In this document: one piece after another, positions 1-6,392 of the stretch
How positions within the stretch are numbered: the stretch's first letter is position 1
Layout: each line of letters starts with the position of its first letter
Origin: Flavobacteriales bacterium
Lineage (GTDB): Bacteria > Bacteroidota > Bacteroidia > Flavobacteriales > BACL11
Direction of reading: 5' to 3'
Length of the DNA stretch: 19,829 nt
Assembly: GCA_018695965.1 (NCBI GenBank)
Contig: JABHQB010000164.1
Location: 1 to 19,829, forward strand
Notes under the pieces: model-generated
The model's input: only the letters and a program-made list of their open reading frames with translations
Told to the model about the DNA's origin: nothing
Database searches by the model: none
Program-made: the position numbers and the translations under genes

Positions 1-289
1 ATTTGGTGTTGGCGTTGGTAGTATTGTGTTACTTATTAATCCAATATTACTAGGAGGATATACTTTTGGATGTCATTCATTGAGACATTTAATTGGAGGA
101 AGAATGGATTGCTTTTCTTGCTCGCATTCTGCAGAACATGCGCATAGTAGATGGAAAGTTGTTACTTATCTAAATAGAAGACATCAAATGTTTGCATGGT
201 TTTCTTTAGTGTGGGTTGGACTTTCTGATGTTTATGTCAGACTGGTTTCAATGGGAGTAATAACGGATTTAAATACTTGGGGAATTTAA
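1..289 (+). CDS. sdhC: Succinate dehydrogenase/fumarate reductase membrane anchor subunit, C-terminal part (Sdh1-like)
   Basis: Only the last 95 residues are in the window; the gene enters from the left edge with its first complete codon at base 2. The protein anchors the flavoprotein/iron-sulfur dimer in the inner membrane and passes electrons to or from quinone. A hydrophobic stretch (visible residues 3-22) leads into GCHSLRH and then DCFSCSH, giving C24, H25, H29, C37, C40 and H42, followed by another hydrophobic segment. From memory, mycobacterial Sdh1 has an anchor of this kind that carries a Rieske-type [2Fe-2S] cluster held by Cys and His; the Cys/His clustering here fits that, but the ligands are inferred. 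The usual five-helix b558 anchor of Bacteroidota does not have this motif as I know it. The stop lies 9 bases before the flavoprotein gene, so they form one operon. Confidence 0.7.
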   Translation, partial: FGVGVGSIVLLINPILLGGYTFGCHSLRHLIGGRMDCFSCSHSAEHAHSRWKVVTYLNRRHQMFAWFSLVWVGLSDVYVRLVSMGVITDLNTWGI

Positions 290-298
290 AAAATAAAT

Positions 299-2149
299 AT
301 GTTAGATATTTCAGAAATAAGACAGATAGAATTTGATGTTCTTGTAATAGGAGCAGGAGGAGCTGGTTTATGTGCTGCAATAACAGCTACCAAAGAATCC
401 AAAAAAGTTGGTTTGATATGCAAATCTTTATTAGGGAAGGCGCATACGGTAATGGCTGAAGGAGGTATGGCTGCATCACTTGGGAATGTGGATAAACGAG
501 ATCATTGGAAAATTCATTTTCGAGATACAATGCGTGGAGGGAAAATGCTGAATGTTTGGCGTATGGCTGAATTACACGCTAGGCATGCTGCCGATAGAGT
601 AATAGAATTAGAACAATGGGGAGCTGTTTTTGATAGAACAAAAGAAGGGCTTATCAACCAAAGAAATTTTGGAGGGCATAGATACCCAAGACTTGCTCAT
701 GTAGGAGACAGAACAGGACTGGAAATGATTAGAACCCTTCAAGATTATGGAATACACAAAGACATTGACATTCATATGGAGTGTACGGCTTTGGATATTT
801 TGAAAGATGAAAGCGGAAAAGTTGCTGGGGTTGTTTGTATGTACAGAGAAACAGGAGAGTTTATTATTTTCAAAACAAAATCATTAATACTTGCTACTGG
901 GGGAGGTGGAAAAGCTTGGGAAATTACTTCAAATAGCTGGGAATATACGGGAGATGGATATGCTATGGCTTATGAAGCTGGAGCGGAATTAATGGATTTA
1001 GAATTTAATCAATTTCATCCAACAGGAATGGTTTGGCCACCATCTGTTAAAGGAATATTAGTAACAGAAGGAGTAAGAGGAGAAGGAGGGATTTTAAAAA
1101 ATAGTGAAGGTAAACGATTTATGTTTGACTATATTCCAGAGAAGTTCAAAAATGAAACAGCTGATACTGAAGAGGAGGCTGCTAGATGGTTAGCAGGAGA
1201 TAAAGATGCAAGAAGACCTCCAGAGTTACTTACAAGAGATGTGGTTGCAAGAGCTATTAATGCAGAAGTAAAAGCAGGTAGAGGATCTAAGCATGGAGGA
1301 GCGTATTTGGATATTGCAAGTGAAAGAAGCGCAGAGGACATTAAAAAGAAATTACCTTCGATGTACCATCAGTTTAAGGTATTAGCTGAATTAGATATTA
1401 CAAAAGAGCCAATGGAAGTTGGCCCAACTTGTCATTATTTTATGGGAGGAATTCGAGTAGAGGCCGATACAACAATGTCAACTGTTGATGGACTTTTTGC
1501 TTGTGGAGAATGTGCAGCAGGTATGCATGGAGCAAATCGATTAGGAGGAAATTCCTTATCGGATTTACTGGTATTTGGAAATTTAGCAGGAATGGGAGCT
1601 TCTAAATATGCCAAGGAGTTAAGTGAAATGCCTAAATTTAGTGATGAGGATGCTAAAAGAATTATCCGAAATGCAACTAGTATATTAAATAGAGAAGAAG
1701 GAGAAAACCCTTATTTGATGCACGAATCTTTACAAAATAATATGCAAAATAATGTGGGTATTATCCGAACAGATTCCGAATTACAAGAAGGTATCAAAAA
1801 CATTGAAAATTTAAAAGAAAAAAATAAAAATGTAAAGGCAAATGGTTCCAGTCAGTTTAATCCTGGATGGCATGAAGCTCTTGCTATGAGAAACTTATTA
1901 ATTACTGCAGAAGCAGTAGCCAGAGCCGCACATCTTAGAACAGAAAGTAGAGGAGCTCATACAAGAGATGATTTTAGAGATGAAAGTGAGGAGTGGTATC
2001 AGTATAATATCATTAGCAAAAAAGGAGAGGATGGAACTATGCAAGTGATTAAAGAAAGAAGAAAAGATGCAGATCCGGAACTTGAAAGAATTGCAAATGC
2101 AACGCTGGAAGATTTGGAAGCAGAAGTTGCTGAAGAAAGAAAATCATAA
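299..2149 (+). CDS. sdhA: Succinate dehydrogenase/fumarate reductase flavoprotein subunit
   Basis: This 616-residue protein is the FAD subunit that interconverts succinate and fumarate on the cytoplasmic face of the membrane. The N-terminal dinucleotide-binding motif is GAGGAG at residues 18-23. H49 in KAHTVMAEGG matches the histidine that carries covalent FAD. HPTGM (240-244), RGEGG (260-264), TRDVVARA (322-329), HYFMGG (379-384) and RLGGNSLSDLL (414-424) are the substrate- and FAD-site motifs of the family. The middle of the protein (DTMRGGKMLNVWRMAELHA, 76-94) resembles actinobacterial Sdh1 more than E. coli SdhA. The length is normal and nothing looks broken. It follows the anchor gene by 9 bases and precedes the iron-sulfur gene by 2 bases. 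Direction (SDH or fumarate reductase) cannot be read from sequence alone. Confidence 0.95.
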   Translation: MLDISEIRQIEFDVLVIGAGGAGLCAAITATKESKKVGLICKSLLGKAHTVMAEGGMAASLGNVDKRDHWKIHFRDTMRGGKMLNVWRMAELHARHAADRVIELEQWGAVFDRTKEGLINQRNFGGHRYPRLAHVGDRTGLEMIRTLQDYGIHKDIDIHMECTALDILKDESGKVAGVVCMYRETGEFIIFKTKSLILATGGGGKAWEITSNSWEYTGDGYAMAYEAGAELMDLEFNQFHPTGMVWPPSVKGILVTEGVRGEGGILKNSEGKRFMFDYIPEKFKNETADTEEEAARWLAGDKDARRPPELLTRDVVARAINAEVKAGRGSKHGGAYLDIASERSAEDIKKKLPSMYHQFKVLAELDITKEPMEVGPTCHYFMGGIRVEADTTMSTVDGLFACGECAAGMHGANRLGGNSLSDLLVFGNLAGMGASKYAKELSEMPKFSDEDAKRIIRNATSILNREEGENPYLMHESLQNNMQNNVGIIRTDSELQEGIKNIENLKEKNKNVKANGSSQFNPGWHEALAMRNLLITAEAVARAAHLRTESRGAHTRDDFRDESEEWYQYNIISKKGEDGTMQVIKERRKDADPELERIANATLEDLEAEVAEERKS

Positions 2150-2151
2150 CT

Positions 2152-2898
2152 ATGGGAAATCGTAAATTCAAAATATACAGAGGAGATAACACTAAGGGTG
2201 AGTTAGTTGATTACAATTGTGATGTAACGGAAGGTATGGTAGTGCTGGATGCAATGCACAGAATTCAGGCAGACGATGCAAATGATATGGCTTGCAGATG
2301 GAATTGTAAAGCAGGAAAGTGTGGATCTTGTAGTGTAGAAATTAATGGGAGACCAAAGCTAGCTTGCATGACAAGGATGAATGAATATAGCCCTGATGAG
2401 ACTATTATGATTACTCCTTTAAAATCATTTCCAATTATAAAAGATACAGTAACAGATGTAAGTTGGAATTACAAACAAAACAAAAGAATAAAGCCCTTTT
2501 CTCCATCACAAAATAAAAATAATACGGAAAAGGGATTGGTAATGCAACAAGTAGATGTGGAAAGAACACAGCACTTTAGAAAATGTATTGAATGTTATTT
2601 GTGCCAGAATGTTTGCCATGTTATTAGAGATCAGGGAGCTCAAGATAAATTTGTTGGACCAAGATTTATGATTCGTCTTGCTAGTTTAGAAATGCACCCT
2701 ATGGATGATGCAGATAGAATCCCTGCAATAAAGGAAGATTATGGATCTGGGATGTGTAATATTACAAGATGTTGTACAGAAGTGTGTCCTGAAGATATTC
2801 AAATTACAGATGACGGTATTATTCCACTTAAAGAAAGAGTAGTGGACAGATATTTTGATCCTTTTATGATTTTATTCAGGAAAATTTTCAAAAAATAG
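2152..2898 (+). CDS. sdhB: Succinate dehydrogenase/fumarate reductase iron-sulfur subunit
   Basis: The 248-residue electron-transfer subunit connects the FAD of the flavoprotein to the quinone site. Ligand cysteines are visible for all three clusters: C52, C57, C60 and C72 for the plant-type [2Fe-2S] centre; CIECYLCQNVCH (C145, C148, C151, C155) and CNITRCCTEVCPE (C202, C207, C208, C212) for the [4Fe-4S] and [3Fe-4S] centres. The fourth cysteine of the first ferredoxin motif is followed by His rather than Pro, which is a feature I associate with the mycobacterial Sdh1 type, as is CNITRCCTEVCPE. The ATG lies 2 bases after the flavoprotein stop, so translation is probably coupled. It is the last gene of the operon. 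Confidence 0.95.
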   Translation: MGNRKFKIYRGDNTKGELVDYNCDVTEGMVVLDAMHRIQADDANDMACRWNCKAGKCGSCSVEINGRPKLACMTRMNEYSPDETIMITPLKSFPIIKDTVTDVSWNYKQNKRIKPFSPSQNKNNTEKGLVMQQVDVERTQHFRKCIECYLCQNVCHVIRDQGAQDKFVGPRFMIRLASLEMHPMDDADRIPAIKEDYGSGMCNITRCCTEVCPEDIQITDDGIIPLKERVVDRYFDPFMILFRKIFKK

Positions 2899-2919
2899 AG
2901 AAAATTTATTTTCCTTTTC
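2878..2919 (+). terminator. Possible weak terminator of the sdh operon
   Basis: An 8-bp inverted repeat, AGGAAAAT (2878-2885) and ATTTTCCT (2908-2915), spans the sdhB stop codon and is followed by a short T-rich stretch. The 22-base loop is long and the stem is AT-rich, so this is a tentative call. It is the only terminator-like structure between sdhB and the first tRNA-like repeat. Confidence 0.25.
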
Positions 2920-2924
2920 ACATT

Positions 2925-2996
2925 AGTAAATAGGTTCGAATCCTGCTACCCCGACTTTTTTCTTCTTATCTTTTCAACAAATTTTCTGTAAGTTTG
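2925..2996 (+). repeat. tRNA 3'-end-like direct repeat, copy 1 (short form)
   Basis: Bases 2931-2955 read like the last third of a tRNA: a T-loop TTCGAAT flanked by GG and CCTGC, then a 3' acceptor strand TACCCCGA plus C, followed at once by a run of six T. Four of five T-stem pairs form, one of them a wobble. No 5' tRNA half precedes it; upstream is the end of sdhB. The acceptor strand is most like tRNA-Pro of Bacteroidota, but isotype is not secure. The flanking AGTAAATAGG and the roughly 40 bases after the T-run (to TAAGTTTG at 2989-2996) are shared with copy 3, and more loosely with copy 2. This copy lacks the 100-150 bases that precede copies 2 and 3, and lacks a 7-base insertion (TGTTAGG) they carry. 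Confidence 0.7.
2989..2996 (+). promoter_or_regulatory. Bacteroidota-type -7 box for the MORN-repeat gene
   Basis: TAAGTTTG matches TAnnTTTG exactly. It lies 30 bases before the ATG at 3027, giving a plausible leader of about 25 bases. No convincing -33 element is seen. The same box position relative to the tRNA-like end recurs in copy 3 as TATGTTTG. Confidence 0.4.
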
Positions 2997-3026
2997 TCGT
3001 ATTAAAAAAACTATTACTTTTTTACT

Positions 3027-4049
3027 ATGAATACGGAATTAGATAATAATGCAAATAATAACACACTAGTAAATGAAATGCAAGAGTCAATTAATACGGC
3101 TTTTCTTTCATTTAAAAATCAATATCAAACTCTTGAAACTGTTTGTAATGAGGAAATTATGAGTTCTTTTAAAGATTTTATTGCATTTTGCTATATTTCT
3201 GATCAGGGTTGTGGTGATGGAGTAGAATATATACTTGAAGATTTAAGAAATTCTAATCCTGATTTTGAGATTAGTACTTTAATGAGAACTGCTATGGAAT
3301 TAGGAGAAAGGTCATATAATCATGATAAGTTTGATTTAGAATATATGTCTGAAGATTTTCTGGATTTTGACAAGGATGAAGATGAAGATAGATATGCAGA
3401 TGAAAAGTGGGAAGCTCTAGATGAAGCCGAAACAATAATAATGAATAAAATAAAAACAAAAACATTTAAAGAATTAAGTAAAGTTTTATTAAATGAAAAT
3501 GCAATAAAAAGAGATTATTATGAAAATGGACAATTAAAGAAAGAAGGTGAGTGGGTAAATGATAAAGGGGTTGGAGTGCATAAGGGTTGGTATAAAAATG
3601 GACAATTAGAATATGAATGTGGATGGCAAGATGGAGTTCCTCATGGAACGAATAATCAGTGGTATGATAATGGTCAATTAAAATATAAATGCAATTATAT
3701 AGTTGGGAATCTTGATGGGTTGAATTCATTTTGGAATGAAGATGGAGATTTATTGATTGAAACGGAATGGAAAGATGGAAAAGAATTATTTAAGCCAAAT
3801 GTACTTCCAATTAGTTATTTCAGAGAGAAGATAAAAATTTATGATCAAGGAGGAGACGTGACTAATCAAGATACTGGTGAAACATATAAATTAAACTTTA
3901 TTGAACTATCCATTTATGATGTTATCCTGGGAGCTCAATCTCAAATGGATATGATGGGATTTAGTAAAGATTCAATAGAAATTTCCAATACAGGCTTAGA
4001 ATGGTTTCAAGAAACTAATCCAGAAGCTTATAAAATATTATTTCAATAA
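3027..4049 (+). CDS. MORN/YwqK-repeat protein of unknown function
   Basis: The 340-residue protein has no signal peptide and should be cytoplasmic. Residues 1-160 are an unrecognised domain with a very acidic stretch at 108-124. Residues 163-250 carry at least three tandem repeats of the MORN_2/YwqK kind: YYENGQLKKEGEW (164-176), WYKNGQLEYECGW (188-200) and WYDNGQLKYKCNY (212-224), with a degenerate fourth (FWNEDGDLL, 235-243). Residues 255-340 form another unrecognised domain ending in EWFQETNPEAYKILFQ. YwqK-repeat proteins are often annotated as antitoxins, but that function is weakly supported and no partner toxin lies next to this gene. It sits alone between two tRNA-like repeats and is probably accessory. 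Confidence 0.8.
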   Translation: MNTELDNNANNNTLVNEMQESINTAFLSFKNQYQTLETVCNEEIMSSFKDFIAFCYISDQGCGDGVEYILEDLRNSNPDFEISTLMRTAMELGERSYNHDKFDLEYMSEDFLDFDKDEDEDRYADEKWEALDEAETIIMNKIKTKTFKELSKVLLNENAIKRDYYENGQLKKEGEWVNDKGVGVHKGWYKNGQLEYECGWQDGVPHGTNNQWYDNGQLKYKCNYIVGNLDGLNSFWNEDGDLLIETEWKDGKELFKPNVLPISYFREKIKIYDQGGDVTNQDTGETYKLNFIELSIYDVILGAQSQMDMMGFSKDSIEISNTGLEWFQETNPEAYKILFQ

Positions 4050-4072
4050 TATTATTTTAAAAAGCATTTTCT

Positions 4073-4249
4073 AATCAGAAAATCCAATTAATTTTTTAAG
4101 TTTGTTTTAGTAGATTGATTAGCGGTGCAAAAAGCGGAGCAATTTTTAGTTTGAAAGCTTGCTGTAATCATGTAAATAGGTGTTAGGTTGTAATCCTGCT
4201 ACCCCGACATTTTTCTCTTCATATTTTCCATAAATTTTTTATCGTAACC
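4073..4249 (+). repeat. tRNA-derived direct repeat, copy 2 (long form)
   Basis: This copy follows the MORN-repeat gene. Its left part (4073-4100) matches copy 3 at 5447-5474. It then has about 14 extra bases, and from 4123 to 4208 it matches copy 3 (5484-5569) at about 80 of 86 positions by eye. The 86-base core can be folded roughly like a class II-sized tRNA: the ends CGGTGCA and TACCCCG pair at five of seven positions, an anticodon-like arm lies at 4158-4174 and a T-arm-like stretch ends at 4199. The T-loop has decayed (TTGTAAT for TTCGAAT), so it is not a working tRNA. A T-rich shoulder to 4249 resembles those of copies 1 and 3. Confidence 0.75.
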
Positions 4250-5569
4250 TTTTTTTTTTGCTTTCGTTATAAATACTAATCACAAAAATTAAATAGTCTA
4301 TACGTTACATTTTTACTTTTTTATTAATCTTAAATTTAATATTATGAAAAAGTCCATTCTGTTATTTTTGCTAATATCCCCAATTTTATTATTCCCTCTT
4401 AATTCATTTGATTTTAATAATAGAGATCAGAAGACATATAATAGACTAAATAAATTATATAAATCTGATCAAGAGAAATGCTTGAAGATGTCAAACAAGA
4501 TGATAGAAATAAACGGAAAGAATTATATTGCTTATATTTTCTCCTTAAAATGTGAGTTATTTAAATATAGCGATAATTTTTCTAATAAAAAGGAAGCAAG
4601 AGCTTTAGTTAAGAAGGTGAGAAGACTTGTGCAATATGCTAAGATTATTGAAAAGAATTTAGATGACGAAATTAAATGCAGATCTGGTTATTTTGTAGAT
4701 GCGAAATATTTGGTCACACTTATACGCAATACTGGATCAGTAGTTGTAAGATTGTTTCCAGATTCAAAAGACTCATATATTAAGCATTGTCGACCAATAT
4801 GTGATTTTTCTTCTTTGAGTGAGAGTGGATCATCTTATACTGTAAAGAAGATATATGGATCTACAAGATATACTGTGGATACAACATTTTATTTAAATGG
4901 TCTTCCAACAGGAAGTGAAAACCTTGAATCATCATCTCTTAATGAAGAAATCTCTTTTCTTAAAATACTTAATATAGCTAGAAAAGAAAAGGGATTAGAT
5001 CCATTGGAAATATGCCAGGATCTATCCAGAGCTGCTAGGTATCACTCATATGATATGGGTACTCAGAATTATTTTCAACATAGTTCATTTGATCGACAAG
5101 GTAAATGTAGTAATCTAGAAATAGTAGGTAGTTTTGCAGATAGATGTAAAAGGTTCCTGAACGTATCGGGTCTTGCAGAAAATATTGCAGCGGGTAATTA
5201 TGATGCTCAATCAACATACGAACAATGGTATAATAGTGAAGGTCATTATAAGAATATGTTTAGTGAGAAATATACTCACATTGGTATTGGTTTTATTAAA
5301 ATACCTAATAGTTCATATACTTATTATTGGACGACTGATTTTAGATAGTAATTAGATAGGATATTGTTCATAATTACCCTAAAAATTTAAATTCGAAGTT
5401 TTGATAAAAGAAGATGAAGATTAATTATTTAAAAAGATAATTGATTAATCAGAAAATCCAATTAATTTTTTAAGATTGATTATCGGTGCAAAAAGCGGAG
5501 CAATTTTTAGTTCAAAAGCTTGTTGTAATCAAGTAAATAGGTGTTAGGTTGTAATACTGCTACCCTGAC
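4209..5569 (+). mobile_element. Putative cassette 2: CAP-domain gene plus tRNA-like repeat
   Basis: The segment between the tRNA-like ends of copies 2 and 3 (1361 bases) repeats the plan of the preceding one: T-run, about 130 bases of leader, one plus-strand gene, then the long repeat. The gene is unrelated to that of cassette 1, so this is not a simple tandem duplication. No integrase is visible. Confidence 0.3.
4344..5348 (+). CDS. Secreted CAP (SCP/PR-1) domain protein
   Basis: The 334-residue protein begins with a Sec signal sequence (KK followed by a hydrophobic core to about residue 20; cleavage near 20-24, no lipobox). Residues 25-195 are an unrecognised region. The C-terminal 134 residues form a CAP domain of the bacterial YkwD kind: ARYHSYDMG (231-239) with H234, NYFQHSSF (242-249) with H246, GLAENIAAG (276-284) with E279, TYEQWYNSEGHYKNM (291-305) with E299 and H301, and THIGIGF (311-317). 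These can supply the His/Glu cavity residues of the family. Eight cysteines remain after the signal peptide (46, 70, 112, 149, 153, 224, 255, 268), which fits disulphides outside the cytoplasm. CAP proteins have varied roles (metal or lipid binding, wall or host interaction), so no specific activity is claimed. A weak -7-like TACGTTAC is at 4301-4308. Confidence 0.85.
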   Translation: MKKSILLFLLISPILLFPLNSFDFNNRDQKTYNRLNKLYKSDQEKCLKMSNKMIEINGKNYIAYIFSLKCELFKYSDNFSNKKEARALVKKVRRLVQYAKIIEKNLDDEIKCRSGYFVDAKYLVTLIRNTGSVVVRLFPDSKDSYIKHCRPICDFSSLSESGSSYTVKKIYGSTRYTVDTTFYLNGLPTGSENLESSSLNEEISFLKILNIARKEKGLDPLEICQDLSRAARYHSYDMGTQNYFQHSSFDRQGKCSNLEIVGSFADRCKRFLNVSGLAENIAAGNYDAQSTYEQWYNSEGHYKNMFSEKYTHIGIGFIKIPNSSYTYYWTTDFR

Positions 5570-5612
5570 TTTTTTCTCTTTAATATTTCCTGTAAATTTT
5601 CTGTATGTTTGC
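5447..5612 (+). repeat. tRNA-derived direct repeat, copy 3 (long form)
   Basis: This copy matches copy 2 from AATCAGAAAATCC (5447) through the tRNA-like end at 5569. It lacks about 14 bases around 5475. Its anticodon-like arm is better paired than that of copy 2: GCTTG (5519-5523) and CAAGT (5529-5533... read with one-base uncertainty) close the loop TTGTAAT, which would show GTA at the anticodon position. The 3' acceptor has changed to TACCCTGAC. After the T-run, bases to 5612 match the shoulder of copy 1 closely, ending in TATGTTTG (5604-5611). The repeat runs right up to the start of the next gene. Confidence 0.75.
5604..5611 (+). promoter_or_regulatory. Bacteroidota-type -7 box immediately before the omega-amidase gene
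   Basis: TATGTTTG is an exact TAnnTTTG match, but only four bases separate it from the ATG at 5616, so a transcript from it would have almost no leader. Either the mRNA is leaderless or this match is inherited with the repeat shoulder and the working promoter lies elsewhere. Confidence 0.3.
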
Positions 5613-5615
5613 TTT

Positions 5616-6392
5616 ATGAAAGAAAATCTCAACCTATCTCTTATACAATCTCATATTTTTTGGGAAGATGTAGATAAAAATCTTTCTTATTTTGAACGAC
5701 TAATTTCCAAAATTTCACAAACGGATATTATTTTACTCCCTGAAATGTTTAATACTGCTTTTTGTCCTAAGTCTAATCACTTAGCAGAAAAAATGGATGG
5801 TAAAACAATTAATTGGATGCAAGAAATTTCCAAACAAAAAAATTGTGCTATAGCAGGAACTTTAATGATAACGGAAAACGAAAAAGTTTTTAATCGTTTA
5901 GTTTGGATTTCTGCAAGCGGGGAAAGACATACTTACGACAAACATCATTTATTCTCACTTATTAAAGAGGAAAGATATATTTCAAAAGGACAAGGAAGAT
6001 TAATTATAGAAGAACAGGGATGGAAAATATGTCCGCTTATTTGTTATGATTTACGTTTTCCCGTTTTTAGTCGTAACAATATAGATTATGATATAGTTAT
6101 CTATTTGGCAAACTGGCCTGTAAAACGAATTGACGCTTGGGACACACTTTTAAAAGCTCGTTCCATAGAAAATCAATGTTTTACTATTGGGGTAAATAGA
6201 GTAGGAGATGATGGAAACGAGACACCTTTTAATGGACATAGCAAGGTGTTTGATTCTTTTGGTAAAGAGCTGCTTTCTGCAACAGATAATAAAGAAGAGG
6301 TTCTGCAAATTTCTTTATGTTTAGATGATTTGAAATTAAAAAGAAGACAAATGAATTTCTTGCAAGATAGAGATGATTTTACTCTTCAATAA
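5616..6392 (+). CDS. Carbon-nitrogen hydrolase, omega-amidase (YafV/Nit2 type)
   Basis: The 258-residue enzyme belongs to the nitrilase superfamily. The Glu-Lys-Cys triad is visible: E43 in LLPEMFNTAF, K109 in YDKHHLF and C143 in CYDLRFP. The CYDLRFPVFSRN stretch, with LANWP after it, is typical of the YafV/Nit2 omega-amidases, which hydrolyse alpha-ketoglutaramate and alpha-ketosuccinamate, removing the by-products of glutamine and asparagine transaminases; it is likely cytoplasmic. An in-frame GTG at 5541 would add 25 residues, but that extension is translated from the tRNA-like repeat and has no family resemblance; MKENLNLSLIQ is the usual family start. Its 3' end overlaps the convergent lipoprotein gene by 14 bases. 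Confidence 0.88.
   Translation: MKENLNLSLIQSHIFWEDVDKNLSYFERLISKISQTDIILLPEMFNTAFCPKSNHLAEKMDGKTINWMQEISKQKNCAIAGTLMITENEKVFNRLVWISASGERHTYDKHHLFSLIKEERYISKGQGRLIIEEQGWKICPLICYDLRFPVFSRNNIDYDIVIYLANWPVKRIDAWDTLLKARSIENQCFTIGVNRVGDDGNETPFNGHSKVFDSFGKELLSATDNKEEVLQISLCLDDLKLKRRQMNFLQDRDDFTLQ

Larger units (their letters stand above)
2956..4208 (+). mobile_element. Putative cassette 1: MORN-repeat gene plus tRNA-like repeat
   Basis: The segment from just after the tRNA-like end of copy 1 to the tRNA-like end of copy 2 (1253 bases) contains one plus-strand gene followed by a long repeat. The next segment has the same plan with an unrelated gene. This is the layout expected if a small element inserted at a tRNA-3'-end-like site, or if gene cassettes with a shared tail were added one after another. 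No recombinase, transposase or other terminal repeat is visible, so mobility is inferred only from the repeats. Confidence 0.3.

Noticed and set aside
1129..1341. Antisense open frame inside sdhA
   Set aside because: It lies wholly within a well-conserved gene and shows no recognisable protein.
2925..2955. An intact tRNA gene after sdhB
   Set aside because: Only a T-arm-like and 3' acceptor-like part is present; no 5' acceptor strand, D-arm or anticodon arm precedes it.
3466..3729. Antisense open frame inside the MORN-repeat gene
   Set aside because: It mirrors the repeat codons of the sense gene, has a His-rich unnatural composition and no start context.
5173..5355. Second-frame open reading frame over the end of the CAP gene
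   Set aside because: The CAP frame carries the family motifs to its stop; the other frame is a low-complexity shadow.
5541..5615. GTG start giving the omega-amidase 25 extra residues
   Set aside because: The extension is encoded by the tRNA-like repeat, lacks family resemblance, and the usual family N-terminus begins at 5616.
6379..6392. Overlap of convergent genes (also at 12899-12904 and the abutting stops at 17313/17314) as evidence of antisense control
   Set aside because: Short tail-to-tail overlaps are common in compact genomes and need no special explanation.
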